From Mitsuaria sp. WAJ17 (GTDB lineage: Bacteria; Pseudomonadota; Gammaproteobacteria; Burkholderiales; Burkholderiaceae_C), in assembly GCF_014174515.1 (NCBI RefSeq), contig NZ_JACJUG010000014.1:62001-126000 (forward strand): a stretch of 64,000 nucleotides of DNA. The letters are read 5' to 3'. A program made the translations under genes and the position numbers. Under the pieces are notes generated by a model. That model worked only from the letters and a program-made list of their open reading frames with translations, did no database searches and was not told the DNA's origin. Below are positions 19,038 to 27,989 of the stretch, piece by piece. How positions within the stretch are numbered: the first letter of the stretch is position 1; each line of letters begins with the position of its first letter.

Positions 19038-19658
19038 TCAGGCCTTGCGGCGGCGTGCCACGAACAGGGAGCCGGCGGCCATGGCCAGCAGAGCCAGGCT
19101 GCCGGGCTCGGGCACGGTGCTCTTCGCGGCGGGCGGCAGCTGGGTGACGGACACGGCGTCCAGCGAGGTGCCCATGCCGTCCGAGGTGCCCGTGGCGCCC
19201 AGGCGCAGGGTGGTGCTGGTGCTGGTGGCCACGAAGTCCTGGTCGAACTGGGTCCAGCGGGTGATGGTGTTCGTACCGACCACGCCATCGAGGGCCGCGA
19301 CCTGCCAGCGGATGCCGTTGCTGTTGGCGCCTACCTGGTCGGGCCGGTTGGCCCACATGAAGCTCAGATGGTAGGTCTGGCCGACGACGGTCGTGAAGGC
19401 CTGGGAGATCCAGCTGTTGCGGCTGGTGTCTAGCTCCACGAAGTTCAGTCCGGCGAAGGCCGAGCCCGCCACGTTGTTGCGGACCTCGACGTTCTGCGGG
19501 CCGACGGTCCAGCCGCTCAGGGTGCCATACGTGCTCCAGGTGCCTTTGGCCAGCGAGACGGACTCGAAGCTGCCATTGCTGATCAGGTTGATCGGCGTAG
19601 CCTGGGCCAGCAGGGAGGCGGCGCTCAGGCCGAGGGCGATGAGGAACTTCTTGGACAC
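19038..19658 (-). CDS. PEP-CTERM-sorted exported protein
   Basis: 206 residues. An N-terminal signal peptide (FLIALGLSAASLLAQA) precedes a beta-sandwich-like domain opening NLISNGSFESV, as in DUF642/carbohydrate-binding modules. The C-terminus is a textbook PEP-CTERM tail: VPEPGSLALLAMAAGSLF then ARRRKA. Such proteins are processed by an exosortase and go to the surface or exopolysaccharide matrix. The start is a GTG at 19658. No exosortase gene is in the window. Confidence 0.9.
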   Translation of the reverse strand: MSKKFLIALGLSAASLLAQATPINLISNGSFESVSLAKGTWSTYGTLSGWTVGPQNVEVRNNVAGSAFAGLNFVELDTSRNSWISQAFTTVVGQTYHLSFMWANRPDQVGANSNGIRWQVAALDGVVGTNTITRWTQFDQDFVATSTSTTLRLGATGTSDGMGTSLDAVSVTQLPPAAKSTVPEPGSLALLAMAAGSLFVARRRKA

Positions 19659-19741
19659 GGTGAGGACGGCTAGGGAAGCACCGGCGGTGCGATGACGCCA
19701 TTGTTGTTTGGCTGCCCTCGCGCAGGCCCCCCTTAGGCTGT

Positions 19742-19756
19742 GGGGTCAGGCCTTGC
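19742..19756 (+). repeat. Dispersed 15-base repeat, copy B (one mismatch)
   Basis: GGGGTCAGGCCTTGC between the patatin gene and the PEP-CTERM gene. A separate perfect inverted repeat (GCGTGAAG-CC-CTTCACGC, 19760-19777) stands beside it; it lacks a T-run, so it is not called as a terminator. Confidence 0.65.
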
Positions 19757-19804
19757 CGGGCGTGAAGCCCTTCACGCAGGGCTTGCCTTTTCGGTGTCCG
19801 GCGC

Positions 19805-21124
19805 TCAGGGTGCGCGCACGCCGTGCCGTGCCTCGAGCAGGCTCAGGGTCTGATCCAGGCGTGCCATGGCCAGCGAGCAGCGACTGGGAGGCTTGAGCGC
19901 GCCCGGTACTAGTTCACGCTTGCTGTCACAGAGACGATCGACGCGCAGGGTCAGGCCATGGCGCGCCAGCCTGGGGGTCAGGTCTTGCGCGCGCTCAAGA
20001 AGCTGGCGGCGCGTGGCCTGGTAGGCGTGCTCGGCCAGGTGGCGGCGCTGCGAGTAGCTGAAGGTGTTGGCCATGAAGAGCTCGGCATCACGCTTGCTCG
20101 GTTCGAAGAGCAGGATGTCGGTGTCCGGGTGGCTGCGCGCATAGCCCTTCATGCCCAGCTCCAGGCGCGAGTGGATCAGCGATCGCAGGGTCTGGGACAG
20201 CACCACGGGCAGGCCGCCATCGACCAGGCGCGGGATGCGCTGGCCCTTGGGGCGCACGCTTCGGTGCGGCTCATGCTCCTGCACGCCGGGCTCGCCCTCG
20301 TAGGGCACCAGCGGGTTCAGGCACAGCAGCAGGTCCAGGCCTTCCTTCAGCAGCACGGAGGCGTGGATGGTCTTCTTGAGGGCGCCGTCCACGTAGTAGC
20401 GGCCGTCGATCTCCACCGGCGGGAAGAGGCCGGGCAGGGCGGCGCTGGCCTGCACGGCCTTGGAGACAGGCACGTGGTCCCAGCCCGGCAGGCCGAAGGG
20501 CACGGCCTCGCCGCTGTCCAGGTCGGTGGCCACGAGGACCAGGCGGTGGCGAAGCGCGCGGAAGTCGTCGCTGCGGCCAGGCCGGCTGAACTGCGCATGC
20601 AGCTGCTCGGCCAGGGCTTCGCCCGAGAGCAGGCCGGCGGGCAGGGCGCGACCCAGGCGCTCGAAGGCGCCCAGCACAGAGCGGCCCTGCACCACGGTCT
20701 GCCACAGCGCGGTGCCGACCAGGCCGGGCACGGTGCGCAGGCGGCGCCAGTATTCATCCCAGGCCGGATGCAGCAGGACCGAGGGGTCGAAGGTGTCGGG
20801 CGAGCGGGCGCTGTTCTCGATGAAGGCCTCGGAGAGGTCGCGCGGCGAGAGCCCGTTGATCAGCCCCGCGGCGATGAAGCCGCCTGCGCTGACGCCGATG
20901 TAGCTGTCGCAGTTGCGCAGGTCCAATCCGTCGATGGATTCCTCCAGCGCACACAGGGCGCCGATCTCGTAGATGGCGCCCAGCGGGCCGCCGCCGGCCA
21001 GGGCCAGGCCGATGCGCGGACCGCCCTTGGGCTGGTCGGCCCGCCGCCGCCGGGGTGCCGCGGGAGCAGCAGGGGCCTCGGTGGTACTGCGCGTCGAGGG
21101 GCGGGGGCGGGAACGGGCGTTCAT
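19805..21124 (-). CDS. Patatin-like phospholipase
   Basis: 439 residues. After a basic, Pro/Ala-rich N-terminus the patatin domain begins IGLALAGGGPLGAIYEIGAL (oxyanion GGG). The nucleophile Ser is in IGVSAGGFIAAGL and the catalytic Asp in YYVDGALKKT. Patatin enzymes cleave acyl esters of phospholipids or storage lipids, and some hydrolyse PHA. The ATG at 21124 is preferred; the frame stays open to 21217. It is next to a PHA-granule phasin on the same strand, so a storage-granule substrate is plausible but unproved. Confidence 0.88.
   Translation of the reverse strand: MNARSRPRPSTRSTTEAPAAPAAPRRRRADQPKGGPRIGLALAGGGPLGAIYEIGALCALEESIDGLDLRNCDSYIGVSAGGFIAAGLINGLSPRDLSEAFIENSARSPDTFDPSVLLHPAWDEYWRRLRTVPGLVGTALWQTVVQGRSVLGAFERLGRALPAGLLSGEALAEQLHAQFSRPGRSDDFRALRHRLVLVATDLDSGEAVPFGLPGWDHVPVSKAVQASAALPGLFPPVEIDGRYYVDGALKKTIHASVLLKEGLDLLLCLNPLVPYEGEPGVQEHEPHRSVRPKGQRIPRLVDGGLPVVLSQTLRSLIHSRLELGMKGYARSHPDTDILLFEPSKRDAELFMANTFSYSQRRHLAEHAYQATRRQLLERAQDLTPRLARHGLTLRVDRLCDSKRELVPGALKPPSRCSLAMARLDQTLSLLEARHGVRAP
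19974..19988 (+). repeat. Dispersed 15-base repeat, copy C (exact, inside the patatin gene)
   Basis: Exact GGGGTCAGGTCTTGC, read on the minus strand as codons for the AQDLTP part of the patatin C-terminal region. Confidence 0.6.
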
Positions 21125-21277
21125 GCGGGGGCGGATCCTGTTTGTCTCGCTCAAGAAACTGACAAGCCGCCTCGGTGGGCCTCGCCCCGATCGATCGGGA
21201 CTGGCGCGAGGCGGCAAGTCAGGGGCGCTCTGCGGCGCCTTGCGAGCCTCGCTCAGGCGAGGCCCTGGGCTTCAAGC

Positions 21278-22006
21278 TCAGGCCTGAGCGGCTTCGGCGG
21301 CCGGGGCGACCGGCGCCGGGGCCGCAGGCTTGGTGGCGGCCTTGCGTGCGGCCGGCTTGGCAGCCGACTTGAACACGGCCTTCTTTGCTGCCGGCTTCGC
21401 GGCGGCCTTCTTGGCCGCAGGCTTGGCGGCCGGCTTGGCAACCGCCTTCACGGCTGCCTTCGGGGCCTTCTTGGGCGCAGCCTTGGCGGCGGGCTTGGCT
21501 GCAGCCTTGGCAGCCGGCTTGGCGGCGGGCGCCTTCTTCGCCGACTTCTTGGCCGGGGCGATGCCCACGGCGGCGCTCAGCGCGTCGATGCGGGCGATCA
21601 GCTGCTCCACATCCTTGCTGCTGGGCACGCCCAGGCGGTTCAGGGCGCGGGCCACGCGCTCCTCGAAGATGGTCTCCAGCTTGTCCCAGTGCTGGCCGGC
21701 CTTGGCGCCGACTTCACCGGCCATGCCGCTCATCTTGTTGGCCACTGCGCCGAGCTTTTCCTCGGCGGCGGACTGGGTCTTCTTCTGCAGCTTCATGCCT
21801 TCCTTCACCAGGGTCTCGAAGACTTTGCCGCCTTCGCCCTGAGCCTTGGAGAAAGCGCCCAGGCCGGCAGCCCAGATCTGCTGTGCGGAATCCTTGATCG
21901 TCTGGGCCACCTGGCTGTCCAGCAGGCCGGCGGGCAGTGCACCACCGAAAGCGCTGTTGGCGGAGGCCTTGTTCTTGGCAGCCATTTTCTGCAGCTTCTT
22001 GACCAT
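21278..22006 (-). CDS. PhaF/PhaI-like phasin (polyhydroxyalkanoate granule protein)
   Basis: 242 residues. Residues ~25-145 are the poly-granule-associated helical domain (SAQQIWAAGLGAFSKAQGEG, VFETLVKEGMKLQKKTQ, LETIFEERVARALNRLGVPS). From about residue 160 the sequence becomes an Ala/Lys/Pro tail (AAKPAAKAAAKPAAKAAPKK and similar), like the histone-H1-like DNA-binding tail of Pseudomonas PhaF, which ties PHA granules to the nucleoid. The ATG at 22006 (MVKKLQKM) fits the family start. It is divergent from the acyl-CoA reductase gene, with a 265-base shared control region. Confidence 0.92.
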   Translation of the reverse strand: MVKKLQKMAAKNKASANSAFGGALPAGLLDSQVAQTIKDSAQQIWAAGLGAFSKAQGEGGKVFETLVKEGMKLQKKTQSAAEEKLGAVANKMSGMAGEVGAKAGQHWDKLETIFEERVARALNRLGVPSSKDVEQLIARIDALSAAVGIAPAKKSAKKAPAAKPAAKAAAKPAAKAAPKKAPKAAVKAVAKPAAKPAAKKAAAKPAAKKAVFKSAAKPAARKAATKPAAPAPVAPAAEAAQA

Positions 22007-22271
22007 TGTTGAGTCCTTTTCTTGAGGTGGAACTACGCGAGAGTCGCTGAAACTTTCCACGCGGCATTGTCGCGCCAGCGCAGGCCCTCCAGCAGGGATG
22101 GAACCACTATAGGCCCGGCCACACGGCGCTGCTCACCCAATCCTAGTGTGCGGTCTCTATGCTCTAGAGTCGGCCCTGGGGAAAGCGCGCAGCGGTGAAA
22201 CCCGAGGTTTGGACAAGAATCATCCGCCACCCTGCCTCCCAAAGGCCAACCAAGAACACAGGAGAGACACG

Positions 22272-24266
22272 ATGCAGTACTTCGTCACGGGCGCCACAGG
22301 CTTCATCGGCAAGCGGCTGGTCAGGAAGCTCCTGGCACGGCGCGGCAGCACGGTGTACTTCCTGATGCGCGAGGAGAGCCGCGACAAGCTGCCCGAGTTG
22401 CTGGCCTACTGGGCCGTCAGCAAGAGCCGGGCGATTCCGATCTACGGCGACCTCACCGGGCGCAAGCTGGGCGTGAGCAGCGAGGACATCAAGAGCCTCA
22501 AGGGCCAGATCGACCATCTCTACCACCTTGCCGCCGTCTACGACCTGAAGGCCGACGAAGAGAGCCAGGTCCGCACCAACATCGAAGGCACGCGCAACAT
22601 GCTGGACTTCGCCGCGGCCATCGACGCCGGGCATGTGCACCATGTGTCCTCCATCGCCGCGGCCGGCCTCTACGAAGGCGTGTTCCGCGAAGACATGTTT
22701 GACGAGGCAGAGAACCTCGACCACCCCTACTTCATGACCAAGCACGAGAGCGAGAAGCTCGTGCGCAAGGACTGCAAGAAGCCCTGGACCGTCTACCGCC
22801 CCGCCATGGTGGTGGGGGACTCGCAGACCGGCGAGATGGACAAGGTCGATGGCCCCTACTACTTCTTCAAGCCCATCCAGCGCCTGCGCCAGATCCTGCC
22901 GCCCTGGATGCCCTCCATCGGCCTGGAGGGAGGCCGCGTCAACATCGTGCCGGTGGACTACGTGGTCAACGCCCTGGACCACATCAGCCACCAGGTGAAG
23001 GCCGGCGGCGGCTGCTACCACCTCGTGGATCCGGTGGGTTACCGCGTGGGCGATGTGCTGGACATCTTCTCCAAGGCGGCCCATGCGCCCAAGATGAACC
23101 TCTTCGTGAATGCAGCCCTGCTGGGCTTCATCCCCAAGAGCGTCAAGAAGGGCCTGATGGCGCTGGCGCCGGTGCGCCGCATCCGCCATGCCGTGATGAA
23201 GGACCTCGGCCTGCCCGAGGACATGTTCACCTTCATCAACTACCCCACGCGCTTCGACAGCCGCGAGACCGAGAAGGCCTTGAAGGGGTCAGGTATTGCC
23301 TGCCCCAATCTGCATGACTACGCCTGGCGCCTGTGGGACTACTGGGAGCGCCACCTCGATCCGGACCTCTTCATCGACCGCAGCCTCAAGGGCGCCACCG
23401 GCGGCAAGGTGGTGCTGGTGACGGGCGGCTCCTCGGGCATCGGCCTGGCCGCGGCCAAGAAGTTCGCCGAGGCGGGCGCCATCACCATCATCTGCGCGCG
23501 CGACGAGGGCAAGCTGGACGAGGCCGTGAAGGAGATCCGCGAGCACGCCGGCAAGGGTGCGCAGGTGCACAGCTATTCCGCCGACATCGCCAGCGAGGAG
23601 AGCTGCGCCGGCATGATCGCCTGGATCAACGAGAACTTCGGCGGCGTGGACTTCCTCATCAACAACGCCGGCCGCTCCATCCGACGCGCCATCGAGTCCA
23701 GCTACGACCGCTTCCACGACTACGAGCGCACCATGCAGCTGAACTACTTTGGCTGCCTGCGCGTGACCATGGGCCTGCTGCCGGGCATGGTCGCGAAGCG
23801 CAAGGGCCATGTGGTCAACATCTCCAGCATCGGCGTTCTGACCAACGCCCCGCGCTTCTCGGCCTATGTGGCCTCCAAGGCCGCGCTGGACGCCTGGACC
23901 CGCTGCGCCTCCAGCGAGTACGCCGACCAGGGCATCACCTTCACCACCATCAACATGCCCCTGGTGCGCACGCCCATGATCGCGCCCACCAAGATCTACA
24001 ACAACGTGCCCACCCTGGCCCCGGAAGAGGCCGCCGACATGATCGCCCAGGCCTGCATCGCCAAGCCCGTGCGCATCGCCACCCGCCTGGGCATCACGGG
24101 CGAGCTGCTGCATGCGCTGATGCCGCGCGTGGCCCAGATCGTGATGAACACCAGCTTCCGCATGTTCCCCGACAGCGACGCGGCCAAGGGCGAGAAGGGC
24201 GGCAAGCCGCAGCTCTCGCCGGAGGCGATTGCCTTGCAGCAGATGATGCGGGGCATTCACTTCTGA
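22272..24266 (+). CDS. Two-domain fatty acyl-CoA reductase (fatty-alcohol forming)
   Basis: 664 residues. Domain 1 (about 1-370) is an extended SDR: TGATGFIGKRLVRKLL, GDLTGRKLGV, HLAAVYDLKADEE, HHVSSIAAAGLYEGVFREDM and YFMTK (YxxxK). Domain 2 (about 375-664) is a classical SDR: VTGGSSGIGLAAAKKF, NNAGRSIRRAI, NISSIGVLTNAPRFSAYVAS then K. The layout, length and many segments match, from memory, the Marinobacter FAR that reduces acyl-CoA through the aldehyde to fatty alcohol for wax esters. AGGAG precedes the ATG. No wax-ester synthase is in view. The phasin beside it suggests a storage-lipid context. Confidence 0.9.
   Translation: MQYFVTGATGFIGKRLVRKLLARRGSTVYFLMREESRDKLPELLAYWAVSKSRAIPIYGDLTGRKLGVSSEDIKSLKGQIDHLYHLAAVYDLKADEESQVRTNIEGTRNMLDFAAAIDAGHVHHVSSIAAAGLYEGVFREDMFDEAENLDHPYFMTKHESEKLVRKDCKKPWTVYRPAMVVGDSQTGEMDKVDGPYYFFKPIQRLRQILPPWMPSIGLEGGRVNIVPVDYVVNALDHISHQVKAGGGCYHLVDPVGYRVGDVLDIFSKAAHAPKMNLFVNAALLGFIPKSVKKGLMALAPVRRIRHAVMKDLGLPEDMFTFINYPTRFDSRETEKALKGSGIACPNLHDYAWRLWDYWERHLDPDLFIDRSLKGATGGKVVLVTGGSSGIGLAAAKKFAEAGAITIICARDEGKLDEAVKEIREHAGKGAQVHSYSADIASEESCAGMIAWINENFGGVDFLINNAGRSIRRAIESSYDRFHDYERTMQLNYFGCLRVTMGLLPGMVAKRKGHVVNISSIGVLTNAPRFSAYVASKAALDAWTRCASSEYADQGITFTTINMPLVRTPMIAPTKIYNNVPTLAPEEAADMIAQACIAKPVRIATRLGITGELLHALMPRVAQIVMNTSFRMFPDSDAAKGEKGGKPQLSPEAIALQQMMRGIHF
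23285..23299 (+). repeat. Dispersed 15-base repeat, copy D (one mismatch, inside the reductase gene)
   Basis: GGGGTCAGGTATTGC at the junction region between the two reductase domains. The protein does not appear to gain or lose residues here, so this copy could be chance. Confidence 0.4.
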
Positions 24267-24274
24267 GGCTGGCA

Positions 24275-24285
24275 GGGGGGGGGGG
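24275..24285 (+). repeat. Run of 11 G
   Basis: Homopolymer just after the acyl-CoA reductase stop, in the 139-base gap before the secreted-protein cluster. The rest of this gap shows no gene. Confidence 0.9.
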
Positions 24286-24405
24286 CTGGCTGTGCCCCCG
24301 ATCACGCTGGGGATGGTACTGTCCGTGGTGCCCGTGTGGTGCGTGGCGACGGACGGGTGCAAGTCCGAACCCATTCCGGCCGCCCGCGGGCACGGAAGAG
24401 CGCCT

Positions 24406-25458
24406 TCAGCTGTTGAGCGCGGTCCTGACGGCTGCGATCTGTGCGGCGGTAACGGTACTGTCGAAGAATGGCGGGAAATTGGGTACCGATTGGCTGGCTT
24501 GCGTCAGCAGGGCCAGCCACTCCCCAGCCAAGCCATTTTGGTTCATCCAGGTGGCCAGCTTGACAAGTTCAGCTTCCTTGGCTTCACGGAAATAGGAGTC
24601 CAACCAGATGCGCAGCAGTCGTCGTTGTACGGCGGGGCCGACCCGATCCAGGTGGGATCTCAAGAACGTCCGAACTTCTGAAAAGGTCAGTGGAACTGGA
24701 TCAACGCTCAAGCCTTGGGCACAGTACATGAGCGACTCTGCTTGATCCTGAACCATGCCATCACGAAGATCGATCCAGTCTTGGTCGCCGCCAAGGTCCG
24801 CCTGCGCGCAGAACATGGCGGCACTCGTCATCAGCGACATCCGCTCCCTCACAACAGCCGTTTGCTGAGGGTGGTTGGCGATGGCCTGAAGTCGCGCAAG
24901 AGCGTCGAGAATCTTGGCCCGCACTTTTTTTGCGCTGGAAGGGTTCGCCGACCAACAGGACCAGATCTGCTCTAGCGTCCTTTGCCCGAGTTGCAGACAG
25001 GGATGCTCAGCCCTCATGGTGGCGAGCGCCGTCAGTTCCTCGGCGAAGAGTTCCTGCGCCGCCCGGCGGACGTCAAACAATCGAACTTCCTTCAGATCCA
25101 CATCCGACGTATGAAGCGAGAACGAGCGCACCTTCTTGAGCTGGTACTGCCCGGGTTGCTCCGAAACACTAGCGCTGAGTCTGACCACCGTAGGTTTGCT
25201 GGGCGCGCTTTGCCAGGCGAACTGGCCCTGTTCGCCGGTGGGTACCGTGTCGGTGTCCGCTGCCAGGGCGTCCTCGTCAAAGTTGAGCGTGATGAGCGCT
25301 TGGCTTGCCTTGGCTCTGGTTGGAGATCCCTGGTAGGGGTAGATATTGACGAAGCCTTTGGTGCTCACCTCGGCAGCCGAAGGCATTGGCTGGGCCCAGA
25401 TCAGGAGCTGCAGGACAACAGCGACCCACCAGGCTTTGCGCCGCCTTATGTTGGGCAT
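24406..25458 (-). CDS. Secreted protein of unknown function
   Basis: 350 residues. Signal peptide WWVAVVLQLLIWAQPMPSAAE, then a mature part with no family I recognise. The first third is strand-rich (FVNIYPYQGSP, LITLNFDEDALAAD, TVVRLSASVSEQPGQYQL); the rest is helical with five Cys (EHPCLQLGQ, WSCWSAN, AMFCAQAD, MYCAQG). The ATG at 25458 is used because the signal peptide starts there; it overlaps the end of the upstream lipoprotein gene by 13 bases, so the two are coupled. Last gene of a four-gene minus-strand group. Confidence 0.75.
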   Translation of the reverse strand: MPNIRRRKAWWVAVVLQLLIWAQPMPSAAEVSTKGFVNIYPYQGSPTRAKASQALITLNFDEDALAADTDTVPTGEQGQFAWQSAPSKPTVVRLSASVSEQPGQYQLKKVRSFSLHTSDVDLKEVRLFDVRRAAQELFAEELTALATMRAEHPCLQLGQRTLEQIWSCWSANPSSAKKVRAKILDALARLQAIANHPQQTAVVRERMSLMTSAAMFCAQADLGGDQDWIDLRDGMVQDQAESLMYCAQGLSVDPVPLTFSEVRTFLRSHLDRVGPAVQRRLLRIWLDSYFREAKEAELVKLATWMNQNGLAGEWLALLTQASQSVPNFPPFFDSTVTAAQIAAVRTALNS

Positions 25459-26690
25459 ACAACCCCCTTCAGCTTGAACTTCTGGTCTTCGAAGACAAAG
25501 CCGTTCGGGTTGGCCTTCTTCCAGGCGAGCACCGCCGCCGAAGAGCCCACGTCGCACTGGGTCAGCTCCTTGAGGGTGGAACGGATCAATGCTTTGTCGT
25601 CGTCGGAGACCTTCTCGGTGCCTGCGTTCTGCTCCAGCTGGATCAACTCCTCAAGACTGCTCGGATCACGGTTGCGTCGCAGGTTTTCGATGGCGGCAAA
25701 GGTCCTGGCACCGTCGTATACCGATTTGCCGGCAGCTTTGACGGCGGTCAGGTCGGCTTGCTGGGCTGTGCGCAGCAACGTGGTCAGGTAGCTTGATCGT
25801 TGCGCCACGATTGCCGGCACGATCGACTGAGCAATGGAGACAGTCAGCGTCACAACAGGGGCGGCCACCGGACTTCCGTTGGAGTAAATCTGGGTGGTGG
25901 CAGGATCCAGGCTGCCCTTGAAACTGGCCCAATAACTGCTTGGGTGATCGAGTGGACGACCCACGAGCAGAACCCGGCCCTTGCGTAGCGGTGTGAGGCC
26001 TGAGCCGTCGGCCGCCTGAATAGCCTCGTCAGAATAGAACTGCACCGTATAGTCCAGCAGCTGCGTGTTGGCGCGGCTGGCGATCACCAAGGACGCCGCT
26101 TTCATGCCCAGGCTCACCGCAGCCTGGTTGGCCCCAGGAATCAGGGCGCTGACACCCTGCGCCAAAGTGCCTACCTGCGCGAGTGCGTCACGGGCTTCCT
26201 CGTTTTTCTCGGAACTGACGTCCACCACGCGAATGCGAACGAAAGGGGCGACACGCGAGTCCCAGCGGGGTTCGAAGTGGATGAGCAGGTTGGCGAAATT
26301 CAGCGGTTGATCCGCGCGTACGCCCCGCTGATACCAGGCGACAACAGGAGCGGACTCGCCACTGCTTGCCGTTCCAACCTCAAGAACGACCGCAATGTCC
26401 TTCGTCCCCTTGGCCTGTGACGGTGGCAGCGTCACGTTGTTAAGGATCAGCGAGAGCGGACTCCCATGAAAGATCATCGACTTTGAATCACTCGTGAGTT
26501 GGTCGGCGCGTTTCAATGGATACTGATCGTTCTCCAAATTTTGCAATACGTAGAAGACCTTGTTGTCGAAGTAGCTGGGTGTATTGATGACGAAGCGGTC
26601 ACGTTCCTCAAAGCCGGGCTGCCTGGAAGTTGCGCACCCGACGAAGAGGCACAGGAACAAGGCCATGGATAGTGTTTTGGCTGTCTTCAT
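25446..26690 (-). CDS. Large lipoprotein of unknown function
   Basis: 414 residues. Signal peptide and lipobox LFLCLFVGC (Cys about 19), so a lipid-anchored periplasmic protein. The N-terminal half is strand-rich (NKVFYVLQNLENDQ, DIAVVLEVGTASSGE, FANLLIHFEPRWDSRVAP, FVRIRVVDVSS). A hydrophobic, Ala/Gly-rich middle (VSALIPGANQAAVSLGMKAA) could contact membrane. The C-terminal part is helical and ends FKLKGVVCPT. I do not recognise the family. AGGTGA precedes the ATG. Upstream, 198 AT-richer bases separate it from the GH25-like pair and may hold a promoter. Confidence 0.75.
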   Translation of the reverse strand: MKTAKTLSMALFLCLFVGCATSRQPGFEERDRFVINTPSYFDNKVFYVLQNLENDQYPLKRADQLTSDSKSMIFHGSPLSLILNNVTLPPSQAKGTKDIAVVLEVGTASSGESAPVVAWYQRGVRADQPLNFANLLIHFEPRWDSRVAPFVRIRVVDVSSEKNEEARDALAQVGTLAQGVSALIPGANQAAVSLGMKAASLVIASRANTQLLDYTVQFYSDEAIQAADGSGLTPLRKGRVLLVGRPLDHPSSYWASFKGSLDPATTQIYSNGSPVAAPVVTLTVSIAQSIVPAIVAQRSSYLTTLLRTAQQADLTAVKAAGKSVYDGARTFAAIENLRRNRDPSSLEELIQLEQNAGTEKVSDDDKALIRSTLKELTQCDVGSSAAVLAWKKANPNGFVFEDQKFKLKGVVCPT

Positions 26691-26888
26691 TCGCGTTTCA
26701 CCTTGACTGGCTTAGAGGGGCTCGTGAGTTGCCATTGTTTTGATTAAATCGCATTGGCTTCTGGGGGTGTGTGTGGGTGCCTGCATGTCTCGGTGCTATC
26801 TGAACTTTCGAAAAATATGCAGCCCTCAGGAGGGTTGCTATCTGGATTTCAAAAGAAACTCAATGCAGCCATCGGCGGGCTTTGCATT

Positions 26889-27986
26889 TCACTTTGGGTG
26901 AAAGGTAATTGGTGGTGGCAAATCATCCCGCCTCACCCAGTCGGTGCCCGCTTCAGTATTTATTGCGATAGACGGAAACCAGCGATTGATGTCAATGCCT
27001 TGGGGTTTCTTTGGGTTGAATCCCTTGGCGCTCGCAAAGGTCGCTCGATGGGAGTATTGATGGATGACGCAGCGATTTCCGGTCGATAGGAGGCACAAGC
27101 GCTGAGCCGATTCGTCGCTGAATATCGATGCGGCCCTTCTCGACGACGAATAGATCGAATCACCGCCATCAGCAGTCGTGTGCGCGATCCAGACTGGCAG
27201 GCCCTTGATGCAGGCATGATCGGCCGGAAGGGCATAGCGGAGATAGTCCCCATACACGGCGGGCATCGTGTACAAGATGACTGTCAGGTCCGTGTGCCGT
27301 TTTTTAACGAGCGTCGTCCATCGGCAAAGTGCCCTTCCATAGCCGCGACCATATGCGACCCGATGTTCGCGCTGGCTTTGTTTTTCATCTAGCAACTTCT
27401 CCTCGATATCAACCGCTATCAGTTTTCCGCGCATTCCAGCGATTTCGATAGATTGAAGCGCTAGCTGGCTTTGCTCAAGCTGATTCAGGGTTGTTGACGC
27501 TGCCTTCTCGGCGATCAATTCGAACTTGGATAGGATCTGCTCCAGTTGCTGTGAGCCGTCGCCGGAATCTACGTATTTGTGGGCTCGCCTCAATTCAGTT
27601 GGGATTTTGAAATAGACGTAAGGAACTGGTTTTATGCCGGCCTTCTGCAGTGCTCTATAATGGGTATCGAAGCCGTTGTCCATTCGCACGAAACTGAATT
27701 TTCCGCCGCAGGCAGCCATCTTCTCGTGCGTCACCTCGTTGTAAATGGAGAGATCTGATCCGTGAAGAACATCGAATACCTTGTTCCCTGCGCCAATCAA
27801 ATCGACGAAGCCATCGACAATGACACCTGAGTCCGTCGTTCCCCAGACCGCAGGTGCATTGTCGAATTGCCCCGGCGCCTGATATCTTGGACACGGCTTC
27901 GGTGACTCCTGGCCGAGGGTACGCCCGGGCAGGAGCAGCGCAGTCATCATCGCCATCATGAGTCCGATTGTTCGTTTCCATTCCAT
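26889..27986 (-). CDS. Secreted GH25 (muramidase)-like protein, catalytic pair present
   Basis: 365 residues. Signal peptide MMAMMTALLLPGRTLGQ. The GH25 barrel outline is visible: HGSDLSIYNEV (first Asp), KFSFVRMDNGFDTHYRAL, KPVPYVYF, the Asp-x-Glu pair in LIAVDIEEKL (codons near 27399-27413), VILYTMPAVYGDYLR, GLPVWIAHT, VIHQYSHRA and GIDINRWFPS. GH25 enzymes cleave the MurNAc-GlcNAc bond of peptidoglycan. The match is diffuse, so activity is inferred. GAGGTG precedes the ATG. Starts three bases after the stop of the next GH25-like gene, so they are coupled. Base composition is more AT-rich than in the flanks. Confidence 0.7.
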   Translation of the reverse strand: MEWKRTIGLMMAMMTALLLPGRTLGQESPKPCPRYQAPGQFDNAPAVWGTTDSGVIVDGFVDLIGAGNKVFDVLHGSDLSIYNEVTHEKMAACGGKFSFVRMDNGFDTHYRALQKAGIKPVPYVYFKIPTELRRAHKYVDSGDGSQQLEQILSKFELIAEKAASTTLNQLEQSQLALQSIEIAGMRGKLIAVDIEEKLLDEKQSQREHRVAYGRGYGRALCRWTTLVKKRHTDLTVILYTMPAVYGDYLRYALPADHACIKGLPVWIAHTTADGGDSIYSSSRRAASIFSDESAQRLCLLSTGNRCVIHQYSHRATFASAKGFNPKKPQGIDINRWFPSIAINTEAGTDWVRRDDLPPPITFHPK

Positions 27987-27989
27987 GGA

